A stretch of DNA of 42,022 bases. It comes from Terriglobia bacterium (GTDB lineage Bacteria; Acidobacteriota; Terriglobia; Bryobacterales; Bryobacteraceae). The stretch lies in NCBI GenBank assembly GCA_020073615.1, contig JAIQEX010000053.1, positions 1 to 42,022 on the forward strand, read 5' to 3'. How positions within the stretch are numbered: position 1 is the stretch's first letter; each line of letters starts with the position of its first letter. The notes under the pieces were generated by a model that worked only from the letters and a program-made list of their open reading frames with translations, ran no database searches and was not told the DNA's origin. Positions 1-7,667 of the stretch are shown piece after piece. The translations under genes were made by a program, and so were the position numbers.

Positions 1-2
1 TG

Positions 3-155
3 TTCTTCCACAAGCGTCTCTGCGGTCCACTTGCCAACAGTTGCTTCCACCACCAGCCCGACCCCGCTCACCGGCCCGAGAGCAAACTCGAAGCTGCCTA
101 TCACAAGGCCGACAAGGCCATCCAGCAAATCGTTGACCTGCTTGCTGCAGCGTGA
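3..155 (+). CDS. C-terminal fragment of a protein cut by the window edge
   Basis: An open frame enters from the left edge and stops at TGA 153-155, giving about 50 residues. The tail is helical and charged (residues such as ESKLEAAYHKADKAI followed by a hydrophobic end DLLAA). The start lies outside the window. I do not recognise the family with confidence. The AYxKADxAI pattern recalls C-termini of some transposases, which would fit the accessory setting, but this is only a guess. It may instead be a host gene. Confidence 0.4.
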   Translation, partial: FFHKRLCGPLANSCFHHQPDPAHRPESKLEAAYHKADKAIQQIVDLLAAA

Positions 156-182
156 TGTTACACCAAAAATGTTGAAGTATTC

Positions 183-950
183 TTGTTTACGATCTCCGAT
201 TTAAGAATCTATCGCCTACTAAACGCGCGTGGTCTGTCGTATGTTGATCGGAACCAGTGGTCCGAGGCGCACAATTGTTTTCAGGGCATCTTTGCTTATC
301 ATTTGAGTGCGCTGCTCAAAGCGTCAACGTTGGCGAACGTGATGACGGCGTTTGAGGGAGAAGGCCGCATAGACGAAGCCGTTAAGGCGGGGCGCGAGGC
401 GATTCAAGTTCTACAAACCGGCGCCCTACCCCCAGGCCAGCGGGGTGCGGCATCCGATCTGGCTCAGGACCTACACTGGCGAATCGCCCGTTTAGAGGGC
501 ACGCCAAAACTGTTGTGTTCCACGTTCCTTCGCAACTTCCTCGGAAGTGCGCTGGCGGTCGTTGGCGGAGCCGTTTTGGTGAACGCCGTTGCCTGGGTTT
601 CGGCTTTCTTGGGTGGTGTGCTTTTCATCTTCTACGTAATGTGGCCGGTCAAAATCGCCAATTCTGCAATTAGGTTCTTCGAATATAACGCGATGCCTGA
701 ACCGGCACGGAGGCTCGGCCGCAAGCATCTTGGGATTTGCCTCGGATACTTGATGGTCTGCATAGTCGTCACATTCTCAGTAATGAGGATGCTTCATGAA
801 ATGCCCATCGCTCAGGGTTCGGGAGCCGACCCGCACTGGATATGGCGGTTCGGTGATCCTTACCACACCAGTAGCTTCTCGGAGAGAATTATGCGCTTCT
901 TTCTGCCATTCTGGCCACCATGGATCACTATGCTGGACTTGTTCAGGTAA
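183..950 (+). CDS. TPR-like N-terminus plus membrane anchor, unknown function
   Basis: The 255-residue product starts at a TTG (183); no better ATG is present. Residues about 18-80 look like two or three helical TPR-type repeats (pattern A/L at helix contacts, GEGRIDEAVKAGREAI). Two or three hydrophobic segments follow: a long one around residues 118-155, possibly two helices, and one around 184-204 (GICLGYLMVCIVV). The C-terminus is aromatic-rich. A cytosolic protein-binding head on a membrane anchor is the plainest reading. GC is lower and codon use less biased than in the flanking genes, suggesting acquired DNA. No family was recognised. Confidence 0.55.
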   Translation: MFTISDLRIYRLLNARGLSYVDRNQWSEAHNCFQGIFAYHLSALLKASTLANVMTAFEGEGRIDEAVKAGREAIQVLQTGALPPGQRGAASDLAQDLHWRIARLEGTPKLLCSTFLRNFLGSALAVVGGAVLVNAVAWVSAFLGGVLFIFYVMWPVKIANSAIRFFEYNAMPEPARRLGRKHLGICLGYLMVCIVVTFSVMRMLHEMPIAQGSGADPHWIWRFGDPYHTSSFSERIMRFFLPFWPPWITMLDLFR

Positions 951-1288
951 ACGGGATGTTCATGCAGCCGCGTCGTTGCCTTTGTACGAGAGACTGACAC
1001 CGCCCTGATTCCCAGGTCATCGGGAATTTCACGCGTGGTCATTCTGTCCGCGTCCATAACCGTGGACCGTCCCTGCAGTAAAGAACGACTCGGGGGCGTC
1101 CATCCGCTCTTCAGTCATGTATGACTTTGCAGCCGAGCAGTCCTTGAGAAGTGGACCGCAGTCGGTCTTATGGGCCCCGGCCGAATTACTAAGGAAATTT
1201 AGCGCAAACCGGTGCTCCCTTCCAAACCCGAACGCGCCATGATTCGATCAGGCACCCCGACGGGGTTCGCCGGAAGGAGAGATCGAAG
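951..1288. other. Intergenic stretch, no gene supported
   Basis: This stretch holds no convincing coding frame. It carries a palindrome at 1113-1126 and, at its end, a good Shine-Dalgarno (GGAAGGAGAG) for the gene at 1289. It may contain the promoter of the 1289-3488 cassette and a former element boundary. Confidence 0.5.
1113..1126. promoter_or_regulatory. Palindrome AGTCAT-GT-ATGACT, possible operator
   Basis: There are perfect 6-bp arms with a 2-bp centre, 160 bp upstream of the HNH-integrase cassette. The symmetry is typical of a dimeric repressor site. The function is inferred from position only. Confidence 0.3.
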
Positions 1289-1873
1289 ATGGCAGGGACG
1301 AAGAAGGCGCGGGCGGTCGAGTTCGAAGGGGTCGAGCACACCGACTCCAGACTGGAGAAGATGACCACTGCGGCGATAGCCCAGCTGGTCATGAGGATGC
1401 GCGGCGCAACGGAGCCGCCCAAGCCGGCCACGAAGGCCAAGGCGATAGACCTCGTCTGGCGGGCGGCGAAGAACCTACCACAGGTACCAGAGACCGTGAA
1501 GGTCGCGGTGACCGTGGAGATTCCAGAAGCTCCTGGAGTGCGAGAACCCGAGCGGAGCCCCCTGGAAGCGACAGCGGAGACCCAGGGTACCGAGAAAGAG
1601 CCCTCTGCGAAGGTGCGCAAAGGCAAGACGTACTCTGTTCGGATCGACGGGGCCGAGCGGGCCGCGAAGGTTGCCGCGATGACGCCCCAGGCTCGCGGCC
1701 TCGCCGAGGCGATGAGGGCGGCCGGAAGGCCGTTGAGAATGGCCGAGTGCGCGGGGCTGCTCGACAGCGAGAGGAGCAAAAATCCCTCCAAAGTGGTGGC
1801 TTGGTACTTCGCGAAGATCTTCCGACCAGCGGGTATCTTGGACGAGGGCAGGGGGAGCGGGGCCGGGCTGTGA
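1289..1873 (+). CDS. Putative two-domain DNA-binding protein, first gene of integrase cassette 1
   Basis: The product has 194 residues. ATG 1289 is preceded by GGAAGGAGAG at good spacing. The N-terminal part (about 20-60, TAAIAQLVMRMRG and a following helix) resembles small helical motifs in phage regulators. A proline- and glutamate-rich linker runs to about residue 120. The C-terminal 70 residues (MTPQARGLAEAMRAAGRPLRM, then KNPSKVVAWYFAKIFRPAGIL) look like a winged helix. The stop overlaps the GTG start of the HNH gene by 4 bases, so the two are translationally coupled. By position it may be the directionality factor or regulator of the integrase. No named family was recognised. Confidence 0.6.
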   Translation: MAGTKKARAVEFEGVEHTDSRLEKMTTAAIAQLVMRMRGATEPPKPATKAKAIDLVWRAAKNLPQVPETVKVAVTVEIPEAPGVREPERSPLEATAETQGTEKEPSAKVRKGKTYSVRIDGAERAAKVAAMTPQARGLAEAMRAAGRPLRMAECAGLLDSERSKNPSKVVAWYFAKIFRPAGILDEGRGSGAGL

Positions 1874-2568
1874 AGGCCAGACTAGCACCGGGCCAAGTCG
1901 AGGAGATAAGGGCGAGCGCGAAAAGCAGCGGGGTCCTGGCGTCGCGCTACGGGGTAAGCGCGACGAGAATCTGCCAGATACGCCAAGGAGACGCGTACCT
2001 CGCCCGGAACCGCGAGGCCAACCGAAAGTGGCGCGAGGCTCCCGACAACAGAGCTGTCACGCGCCAAGCCAGCCGCCGCTGGCGCCAGCAGAACCTGGAG
2101 AGGGCGCGCGAGGCGGCCCGCGAGTCCAGCCGTCGCTGGCGGGCCGAGAACCCCAGAAAGAACAGCGAGCAGGATCGGGAGCGCAGCCGCGAGGCGAGCC
2201 GCCGATACCGGGCCGAGAACCCCGAAAAGAACAGCGAGACGAGCCTTCGCTGGGCCCGCGAGAATCCGGCGAAGGCTCTCGCCAAGGTGGTCAAGCGCCA
2301 CGCGCTCAAGCGACGTGTGACAGTGGGCGACATGGAAGCCATCGCCGCCGTCTACGATCGGGCAAAGTCCGCGTCGCGAGTGCGGTGCGCCTACTGTGGA
2401 ATGTACCCCAAGGTCGGCGACCGCCACGTCGATCACCGGACTCCGCTGTGCCGGGGCGGCGCCCACTCGGCGGAGAACCTCTGCGTCGCCTGCTCCTCGT
2501 GCAACTTGGCGAAGGGCAGGATGACCGCCGAGGAGTACGCTCTCGCGTGCGAAGGCAGGGGAGCATAA
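1870..2568 (+). CDS. HNH endonuclease with N-terminal HTH and Arg/Trp repeats
   Basis: The GTG start at 1870 lies inside the preceding stop (GTGA); an upstream start at 1747 would only add out-of-frame-looking sequence. The product is 232 residues. Residues 1-40 form a short HTH (APGQVEEIR, then LASRYGVSATRICQIR). Residues about 48-140 are repeats of the RRWRAENPEKxxE type, strongly basic. The HNH core follows: CAYCG, then HVDHRTPLCRGG, then ENLCVACSSCNLAKG, so both CxxC zinc pairs and the catalytic His are present. The TAA stop overlaps the ATG of the integrase gene (TAATG). Likely role: DNA cleavage tied to element mobility or packaging, or a homing-type selfish nuclease. Two relatives lie in the same window (5787-6365 and 10716-11300). 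Confidence 0.85.
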   Translation: MKARLAPGQVEEIRASAKSSGVLASRYGVSATRICQIRQGDAYLARNREANRKWREAPDNRAVTRQASRRWRQQNLERAREAARESSRRWRAENPRKNSEQDRERSREASRRYRAENPEKNSETSLRWARENPAKALAKVVKRHALKRRVTVGDMEAIAAVYDRAKSASRVRCAYCGMYPKVGDRHVDHRTPLCRGGAHSAENLCVACSSCNLAKGRMTAEEYALACEGRGA

Positions 2569-3488
2569 TGTCAACTAGCGAACCCTGCGCAGTAGTGCGC
2601 GTGCTCCCACCGGACCCGCTCCAGCGGCTCAAGTCGCTGGTGCTGGACGCGGTGTCGTCCCCCCTCACCAAGCGGCAGTACGAGATCGCGCTCGACCGGT
2701 TCATCGGGTGGGCTGCGGGGCGCACGTTCGGCAAGCCTCTCGTGAACCAGTACCGGTCTTACCTGGAGGGGCGGGGCTTCTCGCCCTCCACCATCAACCA
2801 GGCGCTCAGCGCGATACGACGCCTCGGCTTCGAGGCCTCCGACGCCGGGATGCTGGACCCGAACGTCGCCGCCGCGGTGGGAAGGGTCAAGGGCGTTCGC
2901 CGCGAGGGCATCCGCACGGGCAACTGGCTCACCATGGAGCAGGCCCGCCTGCTGCTGGCGGCGCCCGACGCTTCCACGTTCACGGGCAAGCGGGACCGGG
3001 CGCTCCTCGCCGTCCTGCTCGGCACCGGGCTCAGGCGCAACGAGGCCAGGGACCTCGCGATGGAGCACGTGCAGATGCGCGACGCCCGCTGGTGCATCGT
3101 GGATCTCGTCGGCAAGCAGGGCAAGGCCCGCACGATCCCGATGGCCGCGTGGACCAAGCTCGCGATCGACGAGTGGACCGCGGCGGCGGGCATCGCGGAG
3201 GGCAGGGTCTTCAGGCCCGTGCGGTGCAACGGCACGCTGGCGGGCGACCGGCTGTCGCCGCAGACGATATTCAGGATCGTGCTTGAGCACTCCGGCAGGG
3301 TCGGCGTCCAGATCCGTCCGCACGACGCCCGGCGCACCTTCGCGCGGCTGGCGTTCTACGGCGGGTCGGGCATGGAGCAGGTCTCGCTCAGCCTGGGCCA
3401 CTCCTCGGTGACTGTCACCGAGCGCTACATCGGCGTTCGCTTGGACCTCGCCGACGCGCCCTGCGACCACCTCGGCATCGGCCTCTGA
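2568..3488 (+). CDS. Tyrosine recombinase/integrase (short form)
   Basis: ATG 2568 overlaps the stop of the HNH gene, giving 306 residues. An N-terminal SAM-like core-binding domain (about 30-115, YEIALDRFIGWAAG) is followed by the catalytic domain. Visible catalytic positions are Arg156 (TGLRRNEAR), the beta-hairpin Lys (GKQGKAR), His252 and Arg255 (HDARRTFAR), the second His in LGHSS, and the nucleophile Tyr287 (ERYIG). All six are present, so the enzyme looks active. It lacks the arm-binding N-terminal domain of lambda-type integrases and is closer in size to XerC/D or to integron/transposon recombinases. It shares little beyond the catalytic motifs with the second integrase at 11310, so the two are not a recent duplication. 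Confidence 0.9.
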   Translation: MSTSEPCAVVRVLPPDPLQRLKSLVLDAVSSPLTKRQYEIALDRFIGWAAGRTFGKPLVNQYRSYLEGRGFSPSTINQALSAIRRLGFEASDAGMLDPNVAAAVGRVKGVRREGIRTGNWLTMEQARLLLAAPDASTFTGKRDRALLAVLLGTGLRRNEARDLAMEHVQMRDARWCIVDLVGKQGKARTIPMAAWTKLAIDEWTAAAGIAEGRVFRPVRCNGTLAGDRLSPQTIFRIVLEHSGRVGVQIRPHDARRTFARLAFYGGSGMEQVSLSLGHSSVTVTERYIGVRLDLADAPCDHLGIGL

Positions 3489-3792
3489 AGCTGCCGCCAT
3501 CGCCCTTGATGCCCTCTGGCAGTTGCGGATTAACGAACCTTAATCTCTGCTCTAGGAGCGGCCTCGCCGCGCCGCACCACCCGCAACTCGCTGAATTCGG
3601 CACCCACCAGCGGGTCCGGGCCGAGAAGATACCACGCCTCGCCGCACCGCGCAACCGACCCTAGCCGCGGGTCGTGCGAGCGAATTAATGTCATGGAAGT
3701 TCTCGCTGGATCGCCTTAGGATCGAGTTGTGAGGCGATAAAGACGAGAGAGAAAAGCGCCTCTCAGACAGAAAGGACGAGAGAGGAAAACAA
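3489..3792. other. Intergenic stretch downstream of integrase 1, possible att or control region
   Basis: No coding frame is convincing. It contains the inverted repeat ATCGCCT / AGGCGAT (3710-3716 and 3732-3738) and a purine-rich direct repeat, GACGAGAGAG(G)AAAA, at 3742-3755 and 3775-3789. The second copy acts as the ribosome-binding site of the gene at 3793. A recombination site next to an integrase gene would be expected here, but none can be proved from one sequence. Confidence 0.4.
3710..3738. repeat. Inverted repeat ATCGCCT...AGGCGAT
   Basis: The 7-bp arms are perfect with a 15-bp centre, 55 bp upstream of the TTG start at 3793. It could be an operator for the 3793-4433 pair or an integrase-related site. 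Confidence 0.3.
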
Positions 3793-4140
3793 TTGAACAA
3801 ACCAAAATTCGGAGCGGACCCCGGCTGTCAAGACGGGCTCCGCAAGGCGATCGACAAAGCGCTTGTGCACCTCGTGGACGAGACCCGGCAGTACACCCGG
3901 GAAGAGTTCGCGGGATACGACGACAAGAAGCTCGCGAGCTGCCTGCTAGCATGCATGCTCATGGACATCGAGGCGTTGAACCCCGATAAAAGCGTGAAGA
4001 TCGCGACCAAGGTGCTCATGAACGTCGAGATAACGCCGGGCGCGATCAAGGCGGCGGTCGGAGCCATGAAGACGATCCACGCGGAAAACAACGCTGTCTG
4101 CGGCCTCTGCGGAGCATCCAGCGAACGGAGGGCCGCATGA
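3793..4140 (+). CDS. Small acidic/helical protein, unknown, pair with 4137
   Basis: The product has 115 residues. The TTG start at 3793 is chosen because GAGAGGAAAA sits just upstream and no ATG fits. The protein is mostly helical, with a C-terminal CxxC (VCGLCGASS) that could bind a metal or form a disulphide. The stop overlaps the next start (ATGA), so the two genes form a coupled pair. A paired layout of two small proteins recalls toxin-antitoxin or anti-repressor pairs, but no family motif supports that. Unrecognised. Confidence 0.55.
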   Translation: MNKPKFGADPGCQDGLRKAIDKALVHLVDETRQYTREEFAGYDDKKLASCLLACMLMDIEALNPDKSVKIATKVLMNVEITPGAIKAAVGAMKTIHAENNAVCGLCGASSERRAA

Positions 4141-4433
4141 TACCAATCGAACCGTCGATCGACGAGAAGTGGCTGCTGACCCTAGACGTGCTCACTCGGA
4201 GAGAGGGGCCTCCCGCCAGCGAAGATCCGGAAGAGACCTCCTTCTGGGAGACGATGGGCGAGCGCCAAGCCGAGCCGGCTATCGCCGCCTTCTACGCCGC
4301 CGCCGAGCGGGCCACCACAATCGAGCTACGCGAGCAGTTCCGAGAGCTCACGGCCGGCTACGACTTCAGAGGCGGTGAGCCACCCGTCTGGATACCCTTC
4401 GAAGGGATCCGGGGGTCCATGGCAACCTTCTAG
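4137..4433 (+). CDS. Small protein, unknown, second of coupled pair
   Basis: The product has 98 residues, and its ATG 4137 overlaps the preceding TGA. It is acidic with a helical middle (AAFYAAAERATTIELREQFREL). There is no signal peptide or membrane segment. Its coding character is supported by GC-rich third positions and tight coupling to the 3793 gene. No family was recognised. Both members of the pair lie between the first integrase cassette and a frameshifted unknown gene, which is where accessory or cargo genes of a mobile element are usually found. Confidence 0.55.
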   Translation: MIPIEPSIDEKWLLTLDVLTRREGPPASEDPEETSFWETMGERQAEPAIAAFYAAAERATTIELREQFRELTAGYDFRGGEPPVWIPFEGIRGSMATF

Positions 4434-4528
4434 GACACACGCTGCCCCGTAATCTGCAACGGCTGGCGACACCGGGGCCCATGGCTGTACTTATGCGCCC
4501 CGGCCGCGCCGCCAGCTAACATGAGCTC

Positions 4529-5195
4529 ATGAACCTGGAAGAGGTGAACGACAGCATACTCGCGGACCTCGCCGGCCAGCACCGAACTTACTTCGTCACG
4601 TCGCTGCTGAGCGAGCGCCTCGACAGGGCCGACCTCGCCGAGGTCGTGCTCTACGCCTATGGGACGCTGGCGGGACAAGACGAGATGGAGGACTTCCGCG
4701 AACCCAGGCCGGTTCGCGAGCACGAGGGGTTCGCCGACTGCGAGACGAGCGGCCACTTCTGGCGGGGCGTGTGCGACCAGCGCGGCACGTTCGGCATCTT
4801 CATTAACAGGCGCAGGCGCAAGAAGACCGCCAGAAGTGACTACCCCTATCCCTACTTCGAGATCCGGGGAACGCAGCTCCTTCTGGGGCGGCTCTACGAC
4901 TTCTTCGCTCTGTACTCGCCCTATCCGCAGGCCGCGAGCGAGCTATTCCTCAAGCAGATCGACGCAGAGAAGGGGTGCGTTCGTCTGACAGGCGCGAACG
5001 CGCAGATGGCCGTGTTCAACCTCTACCACTGCGCGCCACGTCGGGGCCAGGATGGACCGCGCCGACGAGGTCATCGGCTGGAACGCACAGCGGGGCTGGT
5101 CCATCGGCGCCGGGCCCGGCCGGATCAACCAGATCACTCCCGACCTGTCTCGCCTGAGGCCGGTGCCGGCGGACGTCTTCGACGCGAAGCGCTAG
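4529..5195 (+). CDS. Unknown protein, gene split by an apparent +1 frameshift
   Basis: ATG 4529 opens a frame that reads sensibly to about 5030 (ending FNLYHC). After that, the same frame gives arginine-rich nonsense to 5278. The frame one base on instead reads ARHVGARMDRADEVIGW and continues to TAG 5193-5195 with G or C in almost every third position. One extra base in the GCGCGC run (about 5030-5036) explains this. Restored length is about 221 residues. The protein has aromatic-rich segments (YPYPYFEIRG, RLYDFFALYSPYP) and no recognised family. Alternatives are a separate small gene starting at ATG 5052, programmed frameshifting, or a sequencing error. It converges on the phage-like minus operon. 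Confidence 0.55.
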
Positions 5196-5256
5196 GCCCC
5201 GCGAGGGAGCGACAGGGAAACATAAGACGGCGCATGGGCGCCTGCGGGAGCGAGCC

Positions 5257-5802
5257 TCAAGCGTTCGTCCCCTCGTAGGGCTCCAGCGCTCTCTCCGCCC
5301 GCGCCGGCTCCGTCTGCTCGATGATGAGGGCTTCCAGCCGGGCCACCACCACGTCGTCGCCCATCATGCGCTGCACCAGCATCTTGTCGCGCTCGACCTC
5401 CACCGGCCCGCCGTCGCGGCCCGTGACCTCGACAGCCGACAGCTTGGGGTACACATACGGCAGGAGGGCCTTCGCGCAGTCCACTCTCACGTCCAGCGGA
5501 ACGTTGTCCTCGTCGGCCATGGTCTTCGCCAGCATGGCCACAGGGTCCACCCCGTGATCTTCGAGTATCTGCCGCGCGTAGACGGTGCGCTTGTTCGGAG
5601 TCCCCGGCAGGCGCCCGCTGTTCGGGTGCTTCGGCGTGCCGGGGAGCGCGCCGCCCTTGTCGTCTTTCCTCGACCATCCTGCGGCGGCCCTGATCTCTTT
5701 GATCCGACTCACAGACACATCGTGGCGAGCAGCGAGGACGTGAGTGCGCTCCTTGCTCTGCGCGATGGCCTCGCGGTCGGCGGGGGTCAATTTGGCGGGC
5801 AT
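5257..5802 (-). CDS. Phage small-terminase-like DNA-binding protein
   Basis: The product has 181 residues. ATG at 5802 overlaps the end of the HNH gene by 16 bases. Residues 1-40 are an HTH (LTPADREAIAQ, then LAARHDVSVSRIKEIR). A basic GTP-rich linker follows (GALPGTPKHPNSGRLPGTPNKRT). The central region, GVDPVAMLAKTMADED then CAKALLPYVYPKLSAVE, matches the pattern of phage proteins usually annotated as terminase small subunit or terminase-adjacent (GIDP...ALRAKAAKELLPYVYPK...AVE). In phages that protein recognises pac/cos DNA for the large terminase. It is the last gene of the minus operon, and no large terminase follows: the next gene converges from the other side. A general phage regulator is the main alternative. 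Confidence 0.6.
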   Translation of the reverse strand: MPAKLTPADREAIAQSKERTHVLAARHDVSVSRIKEIRAAAGWSRKDDKGGALPGTPKHPNSGRLPGTPNKRTVYARQILEDHGVDPVAMLAKTMADEDNVPLDVRVDCAKALLPYVYPKLSAVEVTGRDGGPVEVERDKMLVQRMMGDDVVVARLEALIIEQTEPARAERALEPYEGTNA

Positions 5803-6365
5803 GATAGAAACTCCTCGGCTGTCTTGACGCCCTTCGACAAGTTGCACTGGGCGCACGTTATGCGAAGATTGGCGGCCGTGTGCGGGCCGCCCTTCGCCAG
5901 GGGAATCACGTGGTCTACGTGGCGCTCCCCGACCCGCGGGTACCGACCGCAGTAGGCGCACCGGACGCGGCGCTTACTCTTCGCCTTCTCGTAGATCGCC
6001 GCTACCGCCTTCGGATCGCCGACCGTCGCTCCCCGCGTGAGAGCGCGGCGCTTGGCGCTATGGGCCGAGAGGATGGCTGGGTTCGCCTCGCGCCACCGCT
6101 GGATGCTCCGGCGCTGTTTATCGGGGTTCGCAGCCTGCCATCGCCGGTTCGCCTCGCGCCGGCTTTGCGGATTGGCCTCGTGCCAGAGTCGGCTATGCTC
6201 CGGGTTCGCCGCCTTCCAACACCTTGCCGCGTCGAGAGCCTTTCCGGGGTTGGCCGCCCGCCACCTGCGGACGGCCTCGCGCTTGCGCTCAAGGTTGGCC
6301 TCGCGCCAGCGGCGGCTGCTCTCCAGCCGCCGCTCCCTGGCCACGTCGGGCGCCAGCTTCTTCAT
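5787..6365 (-). CDS. HNH endonuclease with Arg/Trp repeat N-terminus
   Basis: The product has 192 residues. ATG 6365 overlaps the stop of the upstream gene (ATGA). Residues 10-120 hold about seven copies of a 13- to 14-residue unit (RRWREANPxK). The C-terminal HNH domain shows CAYCG, HVDHVIPLAKGG and NLRITCAQCNLSKG, with catalytic His and both zinc CxxC pairs intact. In tailed phages an HNH protein often lies beside the terminase genes and helps cos cleavage, and here it sits directly upstream of the small-terminase-like gene. The repeats are close to those in the HNH genes at 1870 and 10716, so the three are one family spread within one element. Confidence 0.85.
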   Translation of the reverse strand: MKKLAPDVARERRLESSRRWREANLERKREAVRRWRAANPGKALDAARCWKAANPEHSRLWHEANPQSRREANRRWQAANPDKQRRSIQRWREANPAILSAHSAKRRALTRGATVGDPKAVAAIYEKAKSKRRVRCAYCGRYPRVGERHVDHVIPLAKGGPHTAANLRITCAQCNLSKGVKTAEEFLSCPPN

Positions 6366-6712
6366 CCCTGCACGTATGAGACAGTCAATTTATCGTTCGG
6401 GCTGTCCGCGTCAACGGCGAGCGATCCCAACCGTATCAAGTTGACTCCCCCGTCCACCGACTCAAGTGTAAAGGTGTCGTTAAATCCATTGGCCGGCGGG
6501 ATCTGCAGCTGCTTGAGAACCCCGACGCCGGTGCCCTTGTTCATGGTGGGGGTGCCCACGTAGGTCTTGTTGACGTTGCCCCCGAGCGGGGTGACGTATA
6601 CCCGGCTCACTCTCATCTCCGGGTCGAGGCCCAGGGCCGTGAGCACGGCGCTGAGCAGCACCGGCGTTCCGGGCGTCGGCACCGCGATGTGTCCAAGTCC
6701 GTTCGCGATCAT
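6362..6712 (-). CDS. Phage structural-type beta protein, unknown
   Basis: The product has 116 residues and overlaps both neighbours by 4 bases. It is rich in Gly, Thr and Val with short strands (GHIAVPTPGTPVLL, VSRVYVTPLGG, TYVGTPTMNKGTG, DKLTVSYVQG). The order VPxxGTPVxL, then a short strand, then YVG is common in small beta-sandwich head or tail accessory proteins of phages. No transmembrane segment or enzyme motif is seen. A decoration or fibre role is inferred only from composition and context. Confidence 0.55.
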   Translation of the reverse strand: MIANGLGHIAVPTPGTPVLLSAVLTALGLDPEMRVSRVYVTPLGGNVNKTYVGTPTMNKGTGVGVLKQLQIPPANGFNDTFTLESVDGGVNLIRLGSLAVDADSPNDKLTVSYVQG

Positions 6713-6966
6713 TGGTTTCCTCCGCTGAGCCGTTGCTCAAGCTGCTGGATGCGCGCCAGCAGGGCCTTCTTGCCCTGCTTCTTCTTCACTTCGCCGCCGA
6801 TCACCTTCGCCTTCACCTCGGTCGCCCTCGCGGCCTTCTCGTCGCCGCGACCCTCGCCCTTGGCCTCGGCCTGCATCCACTTCAGCGCCCCGTGCCGGAG
6901 CTCCTCGGCGGTCATCTCGTCGAGATCCTTCCGCGCGTAGTCGCGGACCTTGATTTCGTCGCTCAT
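6709..6966 (-). CDS. Small charged helical protein with C-terminal coiled coil
   Basis: The product has 85 residues. The stop overlaps the next start (ATGA at 6709-6712). It is Lys/Glu-rich, with a C-terminal heptad-like stretch (KKALLARIQQLEQRL). It starts 55 bp after the end of the upstream coiled-coil gene, the only gap of note in the operon. It could be a chaperone, scaffold or assembly factor. No family was recognised. Confidence 0.55.
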   Translation of the reverse strand: MSDEIKVRDYARKDLDEMTAEELRHGALKWMQAEAKGEGRGDEKAARATEVKAKVIGGEVKKKQGKKALLARIQQLEQRLSGGNQ

Positions 6967-7021
6967 GTTTTTTCCTCGCTGTTGCTGTGTTCGTTAGTGA
7001 GTGTTATGTGACCCTGCCCGC

Positions 7022-7663
7022 TTACTCCGCCAGCACTCCGAGCCTGGCCTGCTGGTCGCGCACTTGCCGCGTCTCTCTCGCCAGCGCGTCCTGGAGCGCC
7101 TCGACTTCCCCTTCGATCTCGTTGAGCTTCCGCACGTACTCGACGACCACGCCGCCCCGGTCCATCTGGATGGTCAAGTTGGGGTCGCGGCGCATGGCGG
7201 GGGCGAGGTCGGACCAGAGCTTCGCGGCCTCGGATCGGCCCTTGGCGTCCACCCACGCGCGCTGGGCTCTGCGGATCGCCAGCCGCGACGCCTTCACCGC
7301 TAGCTCGGCGTCGGCCATGTCGCCGGCCACCAGGAACTGGAGCCCCTCGGACAGGAGCCGCTCCTCCTGCTCCAGCGCGGCGCGGCGCTCGCACTCCTTC
7401 TTTGCCGCCCTGAGGTCGGCGATGACGGCGCGGAGGCCGGCCTTGTCGCGGACCTGCCCCTGGACCTCGGCGAGCCGCTTGTTGATGGCCGTCTGGCGCT
7501 TGGTGAGCGACACGATCCGCTGCTCCGCGGCGTCGCTCTGCTGGCGGGCGTCGCGCAGGTTCTTCTCTGCCTCGGCGACTCCGGCCTCGTGCATGGCGAG
7601 GGCCTCGGGCGACAGCGCGCCGGGGCCCTCCACCGTGGACTGGATGAACTGTTCTACCGTCAT
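7022..7663 (-). CDS. Long coiled-coil protein, phage-like operon
   Basis: The product has 213 residues from ATG 7663. Two long coiled-coil stretches cover about residues 25-85 and 165-210 (EKNLRDARQQSDAAEQRI; LNEIEGEVEALQDALARE), with a helical charged centre between. There is no signal peptide or membrane segment. It starts 5 bases after the restored end of the 7668-7944 gene, consistent with one transcript. Such proteins act as scaffolds or tethers in phages, but nothing identifies this one. Confidence 0.6.
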   Translation of the reverse strand: MTVEQFIQSTVEGPGALSPEALAMHEAGVAEAEKNLRDARQQSDAAEQRIVSLTKRQTAINKRLAEVQGQVRDKAGLRAVIADLRAAKKECERRAALEQEERLLSEGLQFLVAGDMADAELAVKASRLAIRRAQRAWVDAKGRSEAAKLWSDLAPAMRRDPNLTIQMDRGGVVVEYVRKLNEIEGEVEALQDALARETRQVRDQQARLGVLAE

Positions 7664-7667
7664 GGCG

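Noticed and set aside
1189-1791. Minus-strand frame of 200 codons opposite the 1289 gene
   Set aside because: It is a serine/alanine-rich shadow with no ribosome-binding site, and the plus-strand gene has a good one and coupled neighbours.
2028-2567. Upstream extension of the first integrase
   Set aside because: It overlaps the HNH gene in another frame and is arginine/proline-rich; the ATG at 2568 fits the integrase N-terminus.
3793-4433. Named toxin-antitoxin system
   Set aside because: Only the coupled layout supports it; no toxin or antitoxin motif can be seen in either product.
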